A stretch of 25,223 bases of DNA from a virus: IMG/VR virus record IMGVR_UViG_3300022723_000287, positions 1 to 25,223 of that record; one strand, 5' to 3'. The position numbers and the translations under genes were made by a program. The notes below the pieces were generated by a model. That model saw only the letters and a program-made list of their open reading frames with translations. It was not told the origin of the DNA and did no database searches. Shown here piece by piece: positions 1 to 7,235 of the stretch. Every line of letters begins with the position of its first letter. Within the stretch, counting starts at the first letter, position 1.

Positions 1-384
1 TCAGGCGAACACCCGTCCCGGCTGCTCGTCCCACGGTAGCGAGGCGACGAAGCACAGGTCGTAGAGGCTGATCGCGCAGGGCTCGCGGCGCACGACCAGC
101 CGCTCGAGGACATCCGGCGCCAGCCATGCGAGGCGCAGGAGGCGGCTGACGTAGCGGTCGGACAGGCCCTCCTCGGCGGCGAGATCCGCGATGGTGGTGA
201 TCTCGGCGCGCTCCAGTCGCTTTCGCCACGCCCATGCCCGGCCGATGGCGCGCATCACGCGGGGATCCTGTCCCGGCGCCGGGCCCGACGTCTCGATGTC
301 CTTCGGCGGCAGGATGCGCGGCCGCCCGCCGCGCTTGCGGACCGTGAGCGGGATGTGAACGCGGATCGTCTGGTTTGCGGGCAT
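1..384 (-). CDS. 127-aa HTH-like protein downstream of serine recombinase
   Basis: Complete small ORF whose start overlaps the recombinase stop by one base (TGATG on the minus strand), so it is the last visible gene of the recombinase operon. The N-terminus is basic (KRGGRPRILPP). Residues about 45-95 carry a Trp/Arg-rich helix, then an AAEEGLSDRYVSRLLRLAWLAP segment that looks like a helix-turn-helix. From memory, a similar segment forms the C-terminal tail of some large serine recombinases and sits in ParB-like proteins, so this may be a DNA-binding accessory or a split-off tail of the recombinase. That role is inference from position and motif. The protein ends exactly at the window edge with its own stop codon. 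Confidence 0.65.
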   Translation of the reverse strand: MPANQTIRVHIPLTVRKRGGRPRILPPKDIETSGPAPGQDPRVMRAIGRAWAWRKRLERAEITTIADLAAEEGLSDRYVSRLLRLAWLAPDVLERLVVRREPCAISLYDLCFVASLPWDEQPGRVFA

Positions 385-1709
385 CAGGCTGCGTCCTCCT
401 GCGCAGGCGTCATCAGGCTCGCCAGCGCGCCGAGCCCGTCATGGCGCAGGTCGATGTCGAGGCCGTCCTCGCCCGCCGTCACGCGCGCGACGAGCAGCTG
501 GACGACACGAGCCTGCTCGGCCGGGATCAGCGATTTCCAGAGATCTTCGAATTGCGTCAGCGCCGCGGTCACGGTGGCCTCGTCGAGGTCGGGCCGCTCC
601 TTTTTCAGGACGCGGGCGGTGCGCGCGATGATCTCCGGCGTGCGCAGCAGCCGTCGGATCTCGCCGATGACCGCTTCCTCCACCACGGCCGCGGGCAGCC
701 GCTGGGGCCCGCGCAGCTCGGCCGTGGGCCGCTTCTGGATCACGTCCATCGAGACGTAGTAGCAGTACCGCCTGTTGTCCTTCTTGGTGTGGTGCGGGGT
801 CATCGCGGCGCCGGTCTCGGTGAAGATCAGCCCGTGCAGCAGCGCCGGTTCGGTGCTTCGCGTGCGCCCGGCGCGCTGGTTCCGGTTGCCGGCCAGCACG
901 GCATGGGCGGCGTCCCACAGATCGGCATCGACGATTGGCTCGTGCATGCCCGGATAGGTCTCGCCCTTGTGGGTGATCTCGCCGCGGTAGATGCGGTTGT
1001 GCAGCAGCTTGTAGAGCGCCCCGCGGTCGATGGGCCGGCCGCGCTTGGACCGGATGCCGCGGGCGTTCAGCTCCCGGATTACGGCGGCGGTTGAATCGGA
1101 CTGCGCGAAAAGCTCGAACATGGTCCGCACCTGCGCCGCCTCGGCCGCGTTCACGATCAGCTTGCGGTCGACCACGTCGTAGCCGAGCGGGACGTAACCG
1201 CCCATCCACATGCCCTTCTTCTTCGAGGCGGCGACCTTGTCGCGGATCCGCTCGCCGATCACCTCGCGCTCGAACTGGGCGAAGCTGAGCAGGATGTTCA
1301 GCGTCAGCCGTCCCATGGACGTGGTGGTATTGAAGGACTGCGTGACGGATACGAAGGTCACGCCGTTGCGGTCGAAGATCTCGACCAGCTTCGAGAAATC
1401 CATCAGCGCGCGGCTGAGGCGGTCAATCTTGTAGACCACGACCACGTCGATCAGCCCATCCTCTACATCGGCGATCAGCTGCTTGAGCGCGGGGCGGTCC
1501 AGCGTGCCGCCGGAGAACCCGCCATCGTCGTATCGCTCGCGCAGGCAGGCCCAGCCCTCGGCGCGCTGGCTCGCGATGTAGGCCTCGCAGGCCTCGCGCT
1601 GCGCGTCGAGGCTGTTGAACTCCATGTCGAGCCCTTCCTCGCTCGACTTGCGGGTGTAGATGGCGCAGCGCAGGCGGCGCGCCGGTTCGGTCTGGGTTTT
1701 TCTGGTCAT
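384..1709 (-). CDS. Large serine recombinase (resolvase/invertase family)
   Basis: 441-aa site-specific recombinase. An N-terminal resolvase domain (about residues 12-160) carries the YTRKSSEEG motif with Ser22 at the catalytic nucleophile position, and DVVVVYKIDRLSRALMDF with the conserved Arg residues. A recombinase domain (about 185-290) includes GGYVPLGYDVV and a YKLLHNRIYRGEITHKG segment. The HTKKDNRRYCYYVS region normally accompanies a zinc ribbon, but paired CxxC motifs are absent. I chose the ATG at 1709 because GGAGGT lies 5 nt upstream; a longer ORF reading from 1811 would start inside the intron's domain V. The protein is the likely integrase of the element. Its start overlaps the DUF2924 stop (ATGA) once the intron is removed, which implies translational coupling. 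Confidence 0.93.
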   Translation of the reverse strand: MTRKTQTEPARRLRCAIYTRKSSEEGLDMEFNSLDAQREACEAYIASQRAEGWACLRERYDDGGFSGGTLDRPALKQLIADVEDGLIDVVVVYKIDRLSRALMDFSKLVEIFDRNGVTFVSVTQSFNTTTSMGRLTLNILLSFAQFEREVIGERIRDKVAASKKKGMWMGGYVPLGYDVVDRKLIVNAAEAAQVRTMFELFAQSDSTAAVIRELNARGIRSKRGRPIDRGALYKLLHNRIYRGEITHKGETYPGMHEPIVDADLWDAAHAVLAGNRNQRAGRTRSTEPALLHGLIFTETGAAMTPHHTKKDNRRYCYYVSMDVIQKRPTAELRGPQRLPAAVVEEAVIGEIRRLLRTPEIIARTARVLKKERPDLDEATVTAALTQFEDLWKSLIPAEQARVVQLLVARVTAGEDGLDIDLRHDGLGALASLMTPAQEDAA

Positions 1710-3391
1710 CGCGCACCTCCGGTCTGGTCGAGATGAACGTGGGGGCAGGGCGCCGTGTCGGGATTGCTCCCGCCGGTTTCCCCACCCCCCGTTCCCGAAC
1801 CCGGCGTGCACCTTTCGTTATGCACCGGGCTCTCCGGACCTGTCTGGGCATAGTCGGGGTATTGCAGCCGCTTCAGAGAGTGGCGCTCCACCTTGAGATC
1901 GGCGACGATGGCCAACGGCCGGTGATCCGTCCATTGACTTCGGTTTCGATCCGGCAGGCGATGCCAGTATCGGCGATAGACCCCCCGGCGGGAGGTGTAG
2001 GGGTACTTCTTGCGCAACCACCGCCAGACCCGTCCCCACGCATAATGGTCGATGCGCGTGAACACGGCCTTTGCGCCGTGGCAGTGCCGATAGAAGCGGC
2101 CCCAGCCGAGCAGAAGCGGGTTGAGCGCCGCGATCACCTCCCGGAGTGGAAGGTTCCGATGCGCCCGTGTGGTCAGAGCCTTCACGCGGTGGCAGAGGTC
2201 CTTGGTCCGGTCCTTCGGGATTTCCAGCCGGGGCCAGTAGCCCCATCGGTCGTCCCAGCGCAGCCGTACCCGGTGACCGAGGAAGATGAACCCCTCGGTC
2301 AGGGGCGTGACATGCGTCTTTTCCGGCGAGAGCGTGAGTTTCAACTCATCCGCCAGAAAGGTGGCAAGTTCCTCCTTCTCCTCCCGGGCCTGATCTTCGG
2401 TTCCCGTGACGAGCACCACGAAATCGTCCGCATACCGGATGGGCAGGAACACCGGTCGTCCCGCCTTGCGTTCGCTGTGGCGGTATTTCCGGATGGCATC
2501 GCCGGGGCGGGCATATTCACCGCCGTCGCGCTTGCGGCGCGGGGCGATGAACCTGGCGTAGCGTTCCTCTATGGCCGCCAAGGTGATGTTGGCCAAGAGA
2601 GGCGACAGCACGCCGCCCTGTGGGGTCCCGGTCTCGGTGCGCGTGAAAGCGCCCTCGCTCAGCACCCCTGCCTTGAGGAAGGACCGCACGAGCCGACACA
2701 CCCGTCCGTCGCCGACCCGCCGTCTCAGGCGCGTCATGACATGGTGATGGTCGATATTGTCGAAACAGCCCTTGATGTCCCCTTCGATGACCCACTGGTA
2801 CGGCGGATGGGACCGATCTGTTCCGGGCGACGGCTTGGTCGGACGGATCGCGTTCCGGATATGCTCCAGAGCATCGCGACACGCCCGCTTGGGACGAAAC
2901 CCGTACGAGACGGGCAGGAAGCCCGCCTCGAAGATCGGTTCCAGCATCTGCAGGACAGCAGCCTGAACGACCCTGTCCCGGACCGTAGGCACACCCAGCG
3001 GCCGGAACTGGCCCGGTTTTCCGCGTTTGGGGATCATCACGCGCCTGACCGGCGTCGGGTGATACTCCGCGGTGCGGAGCATCGCCCTCGTATCGGTCAG
3101 GAAGCGTTCGACCCCGTGGCGGCGCTGGATGGACCGCACGGTCACCCGGTCCGAACCCGCCGAGCGTGCCCCGCGATTGCTCGCGATGCGCCGCCACGCC
3201 ATCCGGAGGTTGCGGGGGTCGGTGACCCAGTTCCACATGTCCCGGTAGGCGCTGTCAGGTTCGGCCCGACTCCACCTGTAGAGTTTGCCTTGAATGTCGA
3301 GAAGCCACGCCTTGTCAGCCTGATAAACGGAGTCCACCGTTCCTTTCTCCTTCTTGCACATCTCCACACACGTCCTGGTCCCCTTCGCCAT
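1706..3391 (-). CDS. ltrA: Group II intron-encoded reverse transcriptase/maturase
   Basis: 561-aa LtrA-type protein. Reverse transcriptase motifs are visible in order: RT1-2 around residues 110-150 (PVRRVMIPKRGKPGQFRPLG), SYGFRPKRACRDAL (162-175), EGDIKGCFDNIDH (203-215), GTPQGGVLSPLLANI (255-269), and the catalytic RYADDFVVL with YADD at 320-323. A maturase X domain follows (about 395-480, GWGRFYRHCHGAKAV). No HNH endonuclease domain follows it. The ORF has no stop inside the intron. Its last ~45 residues are read from domains V and VI and the 3' exon, and it stops at 1706 in the same frame and stop codon as the spliced DUF2924 gene. The start at 3391 is uncertain; Met11 at 3361 is an alternative. 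The protein should promote splicing and retrohoming of the intron. Confidence 0.92.
   Translation of the reverse strand: MAKGTRTCVEMCKKEKGTVDSVYQADKAWLLDIQGKLYRWSRAEPDSAYRDMWNWVTDPRNLRMAWRRIASNRGARSAGSDRVTVRSIQRRHGVERFLTDTRAMLRTAEYHPTPVRRVMIPKRGKPGQFRPLGVPTVRDRVVQAAVLQMLEPIFEAGFLPVSYGFRPKRACRDALEHIRNAIRPTKPSPGTDRSHPPYQWVIEGDIKGCFDNIDHHHVMTRLRRRVGDGRVCRLVRSFLKAGVLSEGAFTRTETGTPQGGVLSPLLANITLAAIEERYARFIAPRRKRDGGEYARPGDAIRKYRHSERKAGRPVFLPIRYADDFVVLVTGTEDQAREEKEELATFLADELKLTLSPEKTHVTPLTEGFIFLGHRVRLRWDDRWGYWPRLEIPKDRTKDLCHRVKALTTRAHRNLPLREVIAALNPLLLGWGRFYRHCHGAKAVFTRIDHYAWGRVWRWLRKKYPYTSRRGVYRRYWHRLPDRNRSQWTDHRPLAIVADLKVERHSLKRLQYPDYAQTGPESPVHNERCTPGSGTGGGETGGSNPDTAPCPHVHLDQTGGAR
1715..1720 (-). 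promoter_or_regulatory. Ribosome binding site of the recombinase
   Basis: GGAGGT on the minus strand, 5 nt before the ATG at 1709. It lies in the predicted 3' exon of the group II intron, so the intron does not separate the site from the recombinase gene. It fixes the recombinase start at 1709. Confidence 0.75.
1735..1794 (-). ncRNA. Group II intron domain VI with bulged branch-point A
   Basis: On the minus strand GAACG (1794-1790) pairs with CGUUC (1739-1735), and GGGGG (1789-1785) pairs with CCCCC (1745-1741). A single unpaired A at 1740 lies between the two 3' strands. The apical hairpin CGGGA-GCAA-UCCCG (1772-1759) ends in a GNRA tetraloop. The bulged A is followed by seven bases to the predicted 3' splice site, the spacing normal for lariat-forming group II introns. 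Confidence 0.8.
1797..1832 (-). ncRNA. Group II intron domain V
   Basis: A 36-nt hairpin on the minus strand. GAGCCCGG (1832-1825) pairs with CCGGGUUC (1804-1797) over 8 bp. Next come a short bulge, a distal UGCA/UGCA stem, and a loop containing CGAAAG. The AGC catalytic triad is present at the second to fourth bases. Length and layout match the usual ~34-nt domain V. It lies inside the 3' end of the reverse transcriptase reading frame. Confidence 0.87.
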
Positions 3392-3940
3392 GTGGCCGGC
3401 TTTCCCGGCCTCGGACTACTACGGGACCTCTGCCCCCCGGCACGGTCATGGCCCGACTTCGAAGGTGTGCCGCCCGCGCAGGCGGACGGCGGCCATGCCG
3501 GGGTTCCGGCGTTCCGATCGAGAACCCTTGGATCGTTAGGCGGTCTGCTCTACCCCAGAGCGCTCTGCCCGACGGCCATGATGAGGGGCCGTCGGTCATG
3601 CCATTGTCGCGGCATGCCCAGACCGGTTTCGGTAGCCGGTCCGGATCGCGCGCCGTACATCCCCGCTGCCTCGTAAGGGATGGTGTGCGTTTAGGTGCTG
3701 AGGCTTCAGGCACAGACTTCGTTTCCTCGCCATGGATCCTGCGGTAGCCCGGCTCCGGGGAGGACAGCCCCTTGTCCGGACAGTTCAGACCGCTCGGCTA
3801 TTTTCATCCGGAATGTCGAATCCCATTCCGAACTCGCGGCCCCCTTTCGACTATGCTCATCTCATAGTGAGGCGGCTCCTTTGACCGCCGGTCTTCGATC
3901 AGTTGTGGGCACGGTTACACTCATTTACCGTTTGAACTCA

Positions 3941-4447
3941 TTACCTTGTGCGCGTCCGTGCCCGGGCGCCGCGCACCCCGAAGAACCGCCAGCCATTCCA
4001 GTGCGCCCCGGTGATCGCACGGACCGCGGCCGACAGCGACTTGAAGCGCCGGCCTTGCCATTCGAAGCCGTCCGCCAGAACGGTGACCATGTGCTCCTCG
4101 CCGCCCCACTCGCGAACCAGCTTCGTGCCGGGTGCTGGCTTGCGCGGGTCCGCCACCATGCCGCCCAGCTTGCCGCTCATGACCTCGTCCGCCAGCGCGT
4201 CGAGCGTGCGGCGCGTCTCGCGGCGCAGCCCGCCATGGGCCAGTTCCTGGATGCGGTAGCCGAGCCGAAGCTCGAGGTTGCCGCGGCTGGCGTTCGGCGC
4301 GCGTTCCCCGAAGATGGCCTGCCACTTCTCCTGTAGGTCGGGCACCGTCATCGCCTTAAGCGCGGTCAGTTCGGCCAAGACGTCGATCCTCTCCGCCTGG
4401 GGCGCGGGTGCGTCCTGTGCGTCTGATTTCCTTGCGTTTTTCCTCAT
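3941..4447 (-). CDS. DUF2924 family protein, split by the group II intron
   Basis: Contiguous ORF of 168 aa, of which residues 1-157 (4447-3977) are the true first exon. The last 11 residues (VRGARARTRTR) are intron read-through. The core has family features: LAELTALKAMTVPDLQEKW near the N-terminus, ELRLGYRIQELAHGGL, GTKLVREW, and the C-terminal FEWQGRRFKSLSAAVRAITG...NGWRFFG. After splicing, eight codons from 1732-1709 (LDQTGGAR) plus TGA complete a 165-aa protein whose stop overlaps the recombinase ATG. The start at 4447 has GGAG 7 nt upstream. DUF2924 proteins travel with serine recombinases in alphaproteobacterial elements; their biochemical role is unknown, and a directionality or DNA-binding helper is only a guess. 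Confidence 0.88.
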   Translation of the reverse strand: MRKNARKSDAQDAPAPQAERIDVLAELTALKAMTVPDLQEKWQAIFGERAPNASRGNLELRLGYRIQELAHGGLRRETRRTLDALADEVMSGKLGGMVADPRKPAPGTKLVREWGGEEHMVTVLADGFEWQGRRFKSLSAAVRAITGAHWNGWRFFGVRGARARTRTR

Positions 4448-4662
4448 GCGTCGTCTCCAACTCGGTTGCGAACCTGTCTCCGACGACGGCGTCTGAGGGC
4501 GAGGATGTCCAGCGAACTGTCTCCGTCGAGTGGAGATTTCTCGTTCGTTTCCGGTGGGTTGGTGCGCGCGATTGCGCTGGCGAGGATGGCGGCCAGTTCC
4601 GTCAGCCGCTCATTGGTGGGGAGCGTCTCGGCGGGCGGCGCGAAGGTGCTGTCGTGGGGCAT
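4444..4662 (-). CDS. 72-aa small protein heading the recombinase operon
   Basis: Small ORF whose stop overlaps the DUF2924 start (ATGA, 4447-4444), so the two are translationally coupled. AAGG lies about 10 nt before the ATG. The N-terminal half predicts a helix (TNERLTELAAILASAIART). The C-terminus is strongly basic (ALRRRRRRQVRNRVG), suggesting nucleic-acid contact. Function is unknown. The 131 nt between it and the protease stop (4663-4793) hold an AT-richer stretch around 4720-4740 that could contain the operon promoter, but I cannot define clear -35/-10 boxes. Confidence 0.65.
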   Translation of the reverse strand: MPHDSTFAPPAETLPTNERLTELAAILASAIARTNPPETNEKSPLDGDSSLDILALRRRRRRQVRNRVGDDA

Positions 4663-4793
4663 GGGGAGCGAACCTTCTGAGGCGGTTTGCTCCGTGTTCG
4701 CCGGTCTCGACGATGTAACTCAAGTTAAAACAATGGGTTGTCGTATGCCTGCGTGCTCATGCGCAGCTTATGGTGTCCGGCGCTGAGATGACG

Positions 4794-7235
4794 TCATACG
4801 CCAATCTGGGCAACATTTAGGTTCGCGATCGCCGTTTCTACTTCGGTGTAGAGGTCAGCCTCAACATCACCGGCATCCAATTCAACCACAAGCGCAAAGC
4901 GCGCCGCCTTCTGGTCGACGTTCTGAACCGACTTGGATTTCCACCAACCCGCCACTGGGTGGACGGCGAGAAGATTTCGCCGTGCGAGGTCCGAGGCGGG
5001 ACAACGAAGCTCATCGATGTGCAGGGAACCCACGTCGCGCCGGTTGCGACCAAAAACCCAGCCGTCATTGTCCGCTACCGGATCGGCATCCGGGTCATTG
5101 GCCAGTTTGTTTATCCGGGCCTGGAATTGCGCATGGTTCTCACTGGCTCGGTTCAGCTTGAACCGCAGGTTGTGGGAGGCATAGCGGAATTTCGAGCCGC
5201 GAGCCGCTTCCGAAGGATTGGGTTCGACGAAAGTGCTGAGTGCCACGCGAAGAGTGACTTCGGTCGCGCCCAGCTGCCGGAGCGCCTCTCTCGGCCAAGG
5301 TAGCTGGAAGAACTTCATCTGGTTGTGGACGGGCTCTGCTCCGGCAGATGTGCTCGGCCGATATGGGACTATCGTGTCCTGGACGATGAGAGATAATGCG
5401 TTCGCAGCGCTGCGTCGTGCGCGCGTTGGATCCGGAACACCGTAGCCGTATCGCTGAAACAGTCGAACGAAGTCGCCCTTTGATGGATTTGCCGGAAGGT
5501 GCGCCTCCATCTGCTGCGTCCATCGCGCAGACGAAACGAAAATCGCCCGGATCGTTTCCGGCCACAGGTGTGGGTAGTCTTCCCAGAGCTCGGTGATCGC
5601 TTTGGCCGCCAGCGCCGTCGCGGCGCTTGTGTCAGAAGTCGTCGTTAGCGACCGCATTGGGTATTGGTGGTCCGTTGTAAGCAGCGAGAGCGCCGGGTGA
5701 TTCAACGGCGGCGGAACGTGATCCTGAACCCAGTTCCCGCCTTCCATCACGATGTCGGGCTTGATCGGCCAATGCTTGGACCAGCTTGCGGTACGCGATG
5801 ACGGTGCCAGATCGCCCAAGGGCGCAATTGCCTGCCCGGGCAGGCCAGCAGGCAACCTCACCTTTTCCGTGTAAGCGCCGACACAGATAGAGTTCCAAGC
5901 TTGAGCCGGTGACTCAATCTCGTGATCAGGGTCGTCACAAATCGATAGGTAGTCGCCGCCTCGGAAGAGGTTCTGGTCCGTGTTGCCCGCCGAGATCACG
6001 AACAGCCGCTGTCGATGCTGATTGCCCGACACCCCAGCTGTCAGCTGATCGATCTCGCTCGACCATGAAGTCGGTGCGCCGTCATGAGGTGTGTCTTCGT
6101 CGGTAGTGCTGGCCATCGAAAAGGTTCGGCCACGCTCGGCATTCGCCTCGACCGCGTTGACGGCATTCAGCACTACTGCTCCCAGCAGATGGTGAGGGTT
6201 CTGGCCAGCATCAGGGATGATCTTCGCGGACTCGAGCCGATGCCTGACATGAACCGGCATATTGCTCTGGATCACTGGCAGCAGATCTCCGTAGAGCGAA
6301 AGGCCCGCTAACTGCGTACCGTGCCCACGGGTGTCATCTAGCCCCCAACCGGGTTCCGCTGCGTGACGGTCGCCCGGGTCAAGGAAAGGCCGAACCAATG
6401 GATGGTTCAACCCGATGCCGCTATCGAGGAGCGTAATGTATCGCGGATCCGCTGCGTCGGGCGGCTGCAACAGGCCCTCCATCGCTTGCGCCCACTCGGC
6501 CTGTTCCTCAGGCGGCATGCCCTCGAAAAAGTCGGACAGGACCGTTGGGGCAGCGAGCGCCTTCACAGTTCCCAAATGGCGAACGGCCGCAGCGATTTGG
6601 TCGTGCGTTCCATGACCGACAACGACAATGTCTTCGGGAAACTCAAGACGGCCGCCTTCCCAGCGGATCCCGAAACGCTCTGCCCCGTGGAGAAAAGATT
6701 CGTCTTCCGCCCGATTGAGCCAGATTTCCCACGGATGTTCTGGACCTTGGGCAGGAAACCTTTCAGGCGGGCTGCGCCAAAGAGCGCGCAAGCCAGCTTC
6801 CATAATGGCTGAAATGCTTTGAACCAAGTCTGCGTTCTTCGGGCGATCTCCCTGTGTTCTTTGTTCTGGGAACGCTTCGAACGCCTCCACCTTCCTCCTG
6901 AGTTTGCTCACACCGGTGGAAGTAGCAAAAACAGTAGCACGTGCCGGAGCTGCGTCATTCTCAGGGTCTGTGACGCTGAGAAGGTGGAGGCCACTGGCAT
7001 CCAGGCTCTTCGTCACGAATGGCTCGTTCGGCCTGCCTTGAAACTCGAGATAGACGCCCGGACGATTGTCTGCGGCTGGATCTCCGAGGTCATCGATCGC
7101 GCGAAGTAAGCTCTGAGCGTGTGCTAGGCGATCTGGAACATCACTTGGTTTTCTTGTTCTCGGACTGCTTTTTGCTCGAAACGCGACTGCCCGACCGAGG
7201 CCGTTCACGATCAGATGGGGGCGATTTCGTTCCAT
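4794..7235 (-). CDS. Subtilisin-like serine protease (S8 family), partner of AAA+ ATPase
   Basis: 813-aa protein without a signal peptide, so probably cytoplasmic. A complete S8 catalytic set is visible: Asp271 in YITLLDSGIG, His305 in TRGHGTQLAGL, oxyanion Asn418 in VISAGN, and nucleophile Ser537 in TTTSDTSAATALAAK. The ~260 residues before the protease domain include an RPHL motif at residues 6-8 region and a second His-Gly-Thr (207-210) that is not part of the triad. About 270 C-terminal residues form an unassigned, partly beta-rich domain. The start at 7235 overlaps the 3' end of the ATPase gene by 95 nt. I keep it because the conserved-looking RPHL follows directly. The protein likely degrades or cleaves targets presented or sensed by the ATPase; the substrate is unknown. 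Confidence 0.93.
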   Translation of the reverse strand: MERNRPHLIVNGLGRAVAFRAKSSPRTRKPSDVPDRLAHAQSLLRAIDDLGDPAADNRPGVYLEFQGRPNEPFVTKSLDASGLHLLSVTDPENDAAPARATVFATSTGVSKLRRKVEAFEAFPEQRTQGDRPKNADLVQSISAIMEAGLRALWRSPPERFPAQGPEHPWEIWLNRAEDESFLHGAERFGIRWEGGRLEFPEDIVVVGHGTHDQIAAAVRHLGTVKALAAPTVLSDFFEGMPPEEQAEWAQAMEGLLQPPDAADPRYITLLDSGIGLNHPLVRPFLDPGDRHAAEPGWGLDDTRGHGTQLAGLSLYGDLLPVIQSNMPVHVRHRLESAKIIPDAGQNPHHLLGAVVLNAVNAVEANAERGRTFSMASTTDEDTPHDGAPTSWSSEIDQLTAGVSGNQHRQRLFVISAGNTDQNLFRGGDYLSICDDPDHEIESPAQAWNSICVGAYTEKVRLPAGLPGQAIAPLGDLAPSSRTASWSKHWPIKPDIVMEGGNWVQDHVPPPLNHPALSLLTTDHQYPMRSLTTTSDTSAATALAAKAITELWEDYPHLWPETIRAIFVSSARWTQQMEAHLPANPSKGDFVRLFQRYGYGVPDPTRARRSAANALSLIVQDTIVPYRPSTSAGAEPVHNQMKFFQLPWPREALRQLGATEVTLRVALSTFVEPNPSEAARGSKFRYASHNLRFKLNRASENHAQFQARINKLANDPDADPVADNDGWVFGRNRRDVGSLHIDELRCPASDLARRNLLAVHPVAGWWKSKSVQNVDQKAARFALVVELDAGDVEADLYTEVETAIANLNVAQIGV

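Larger units (their letters stand above)
1733..3976 (-). mobile_element. Group II intron, 2244 nt, inserted in the DUF2924 gene
   Basis: The 5' end is GTGCG at 3976-3972, matching the bacterial GUGYG consensus. The 3' end is CAT at 1735-1733, eight bases counting from a bulged branch A at 1740. Domain V (1832-1797) and VI (1794-1735) are recognisable and separated by 2 nt. The ~580 nt from 3976 to the protein start at 3391 contain no convincing gene and should be domains I-III plus the start of domain IV. CCUGAA at 3710-3705, in the loop of a small GUGC/GCAC hairpin, can pair with the last six exon bases TTCGGG (one G-U) and is a tentative EBS1. Removing the intron joins codon GGG (3979-3977) to CTC (1732-1730) in phase 0 and restores the expected FFGL ending of DUF2924. 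The boundaries are inferred; no transcript evidence is available. Confidence 0.87.

Noticed and set aside
1710-1811. 34-residue N-terminal extension of the serine recombinase
   Set aside because: It lies in intron domains V/VI and the 3' exon, has no ribosome site, and the ATG at 1709 has GGAGGT at ideal spacing.
1733-3676. 647-residue plus-strand ORF over the intron and reverse transcriptase gene
   Set aside because: Antisense shadow of the reverse transcriptase, whose motifs are clear on the other strand.
3907-3920. Alternative intron 5' ends (GTGTAA at 3920, GTGCCC at 3912)
   Set aside because: They match the GUGYG consensus less well, and using them would leave DUF2924 with a non-family C-terminus; GTGCG at 3976 solves both.
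4788-4797. ATGACGTCAT palindrome over the protease stop codon
   Set aside because: Ten-base palindrome with no supporting context; this length can arise by chance in 25 kb.
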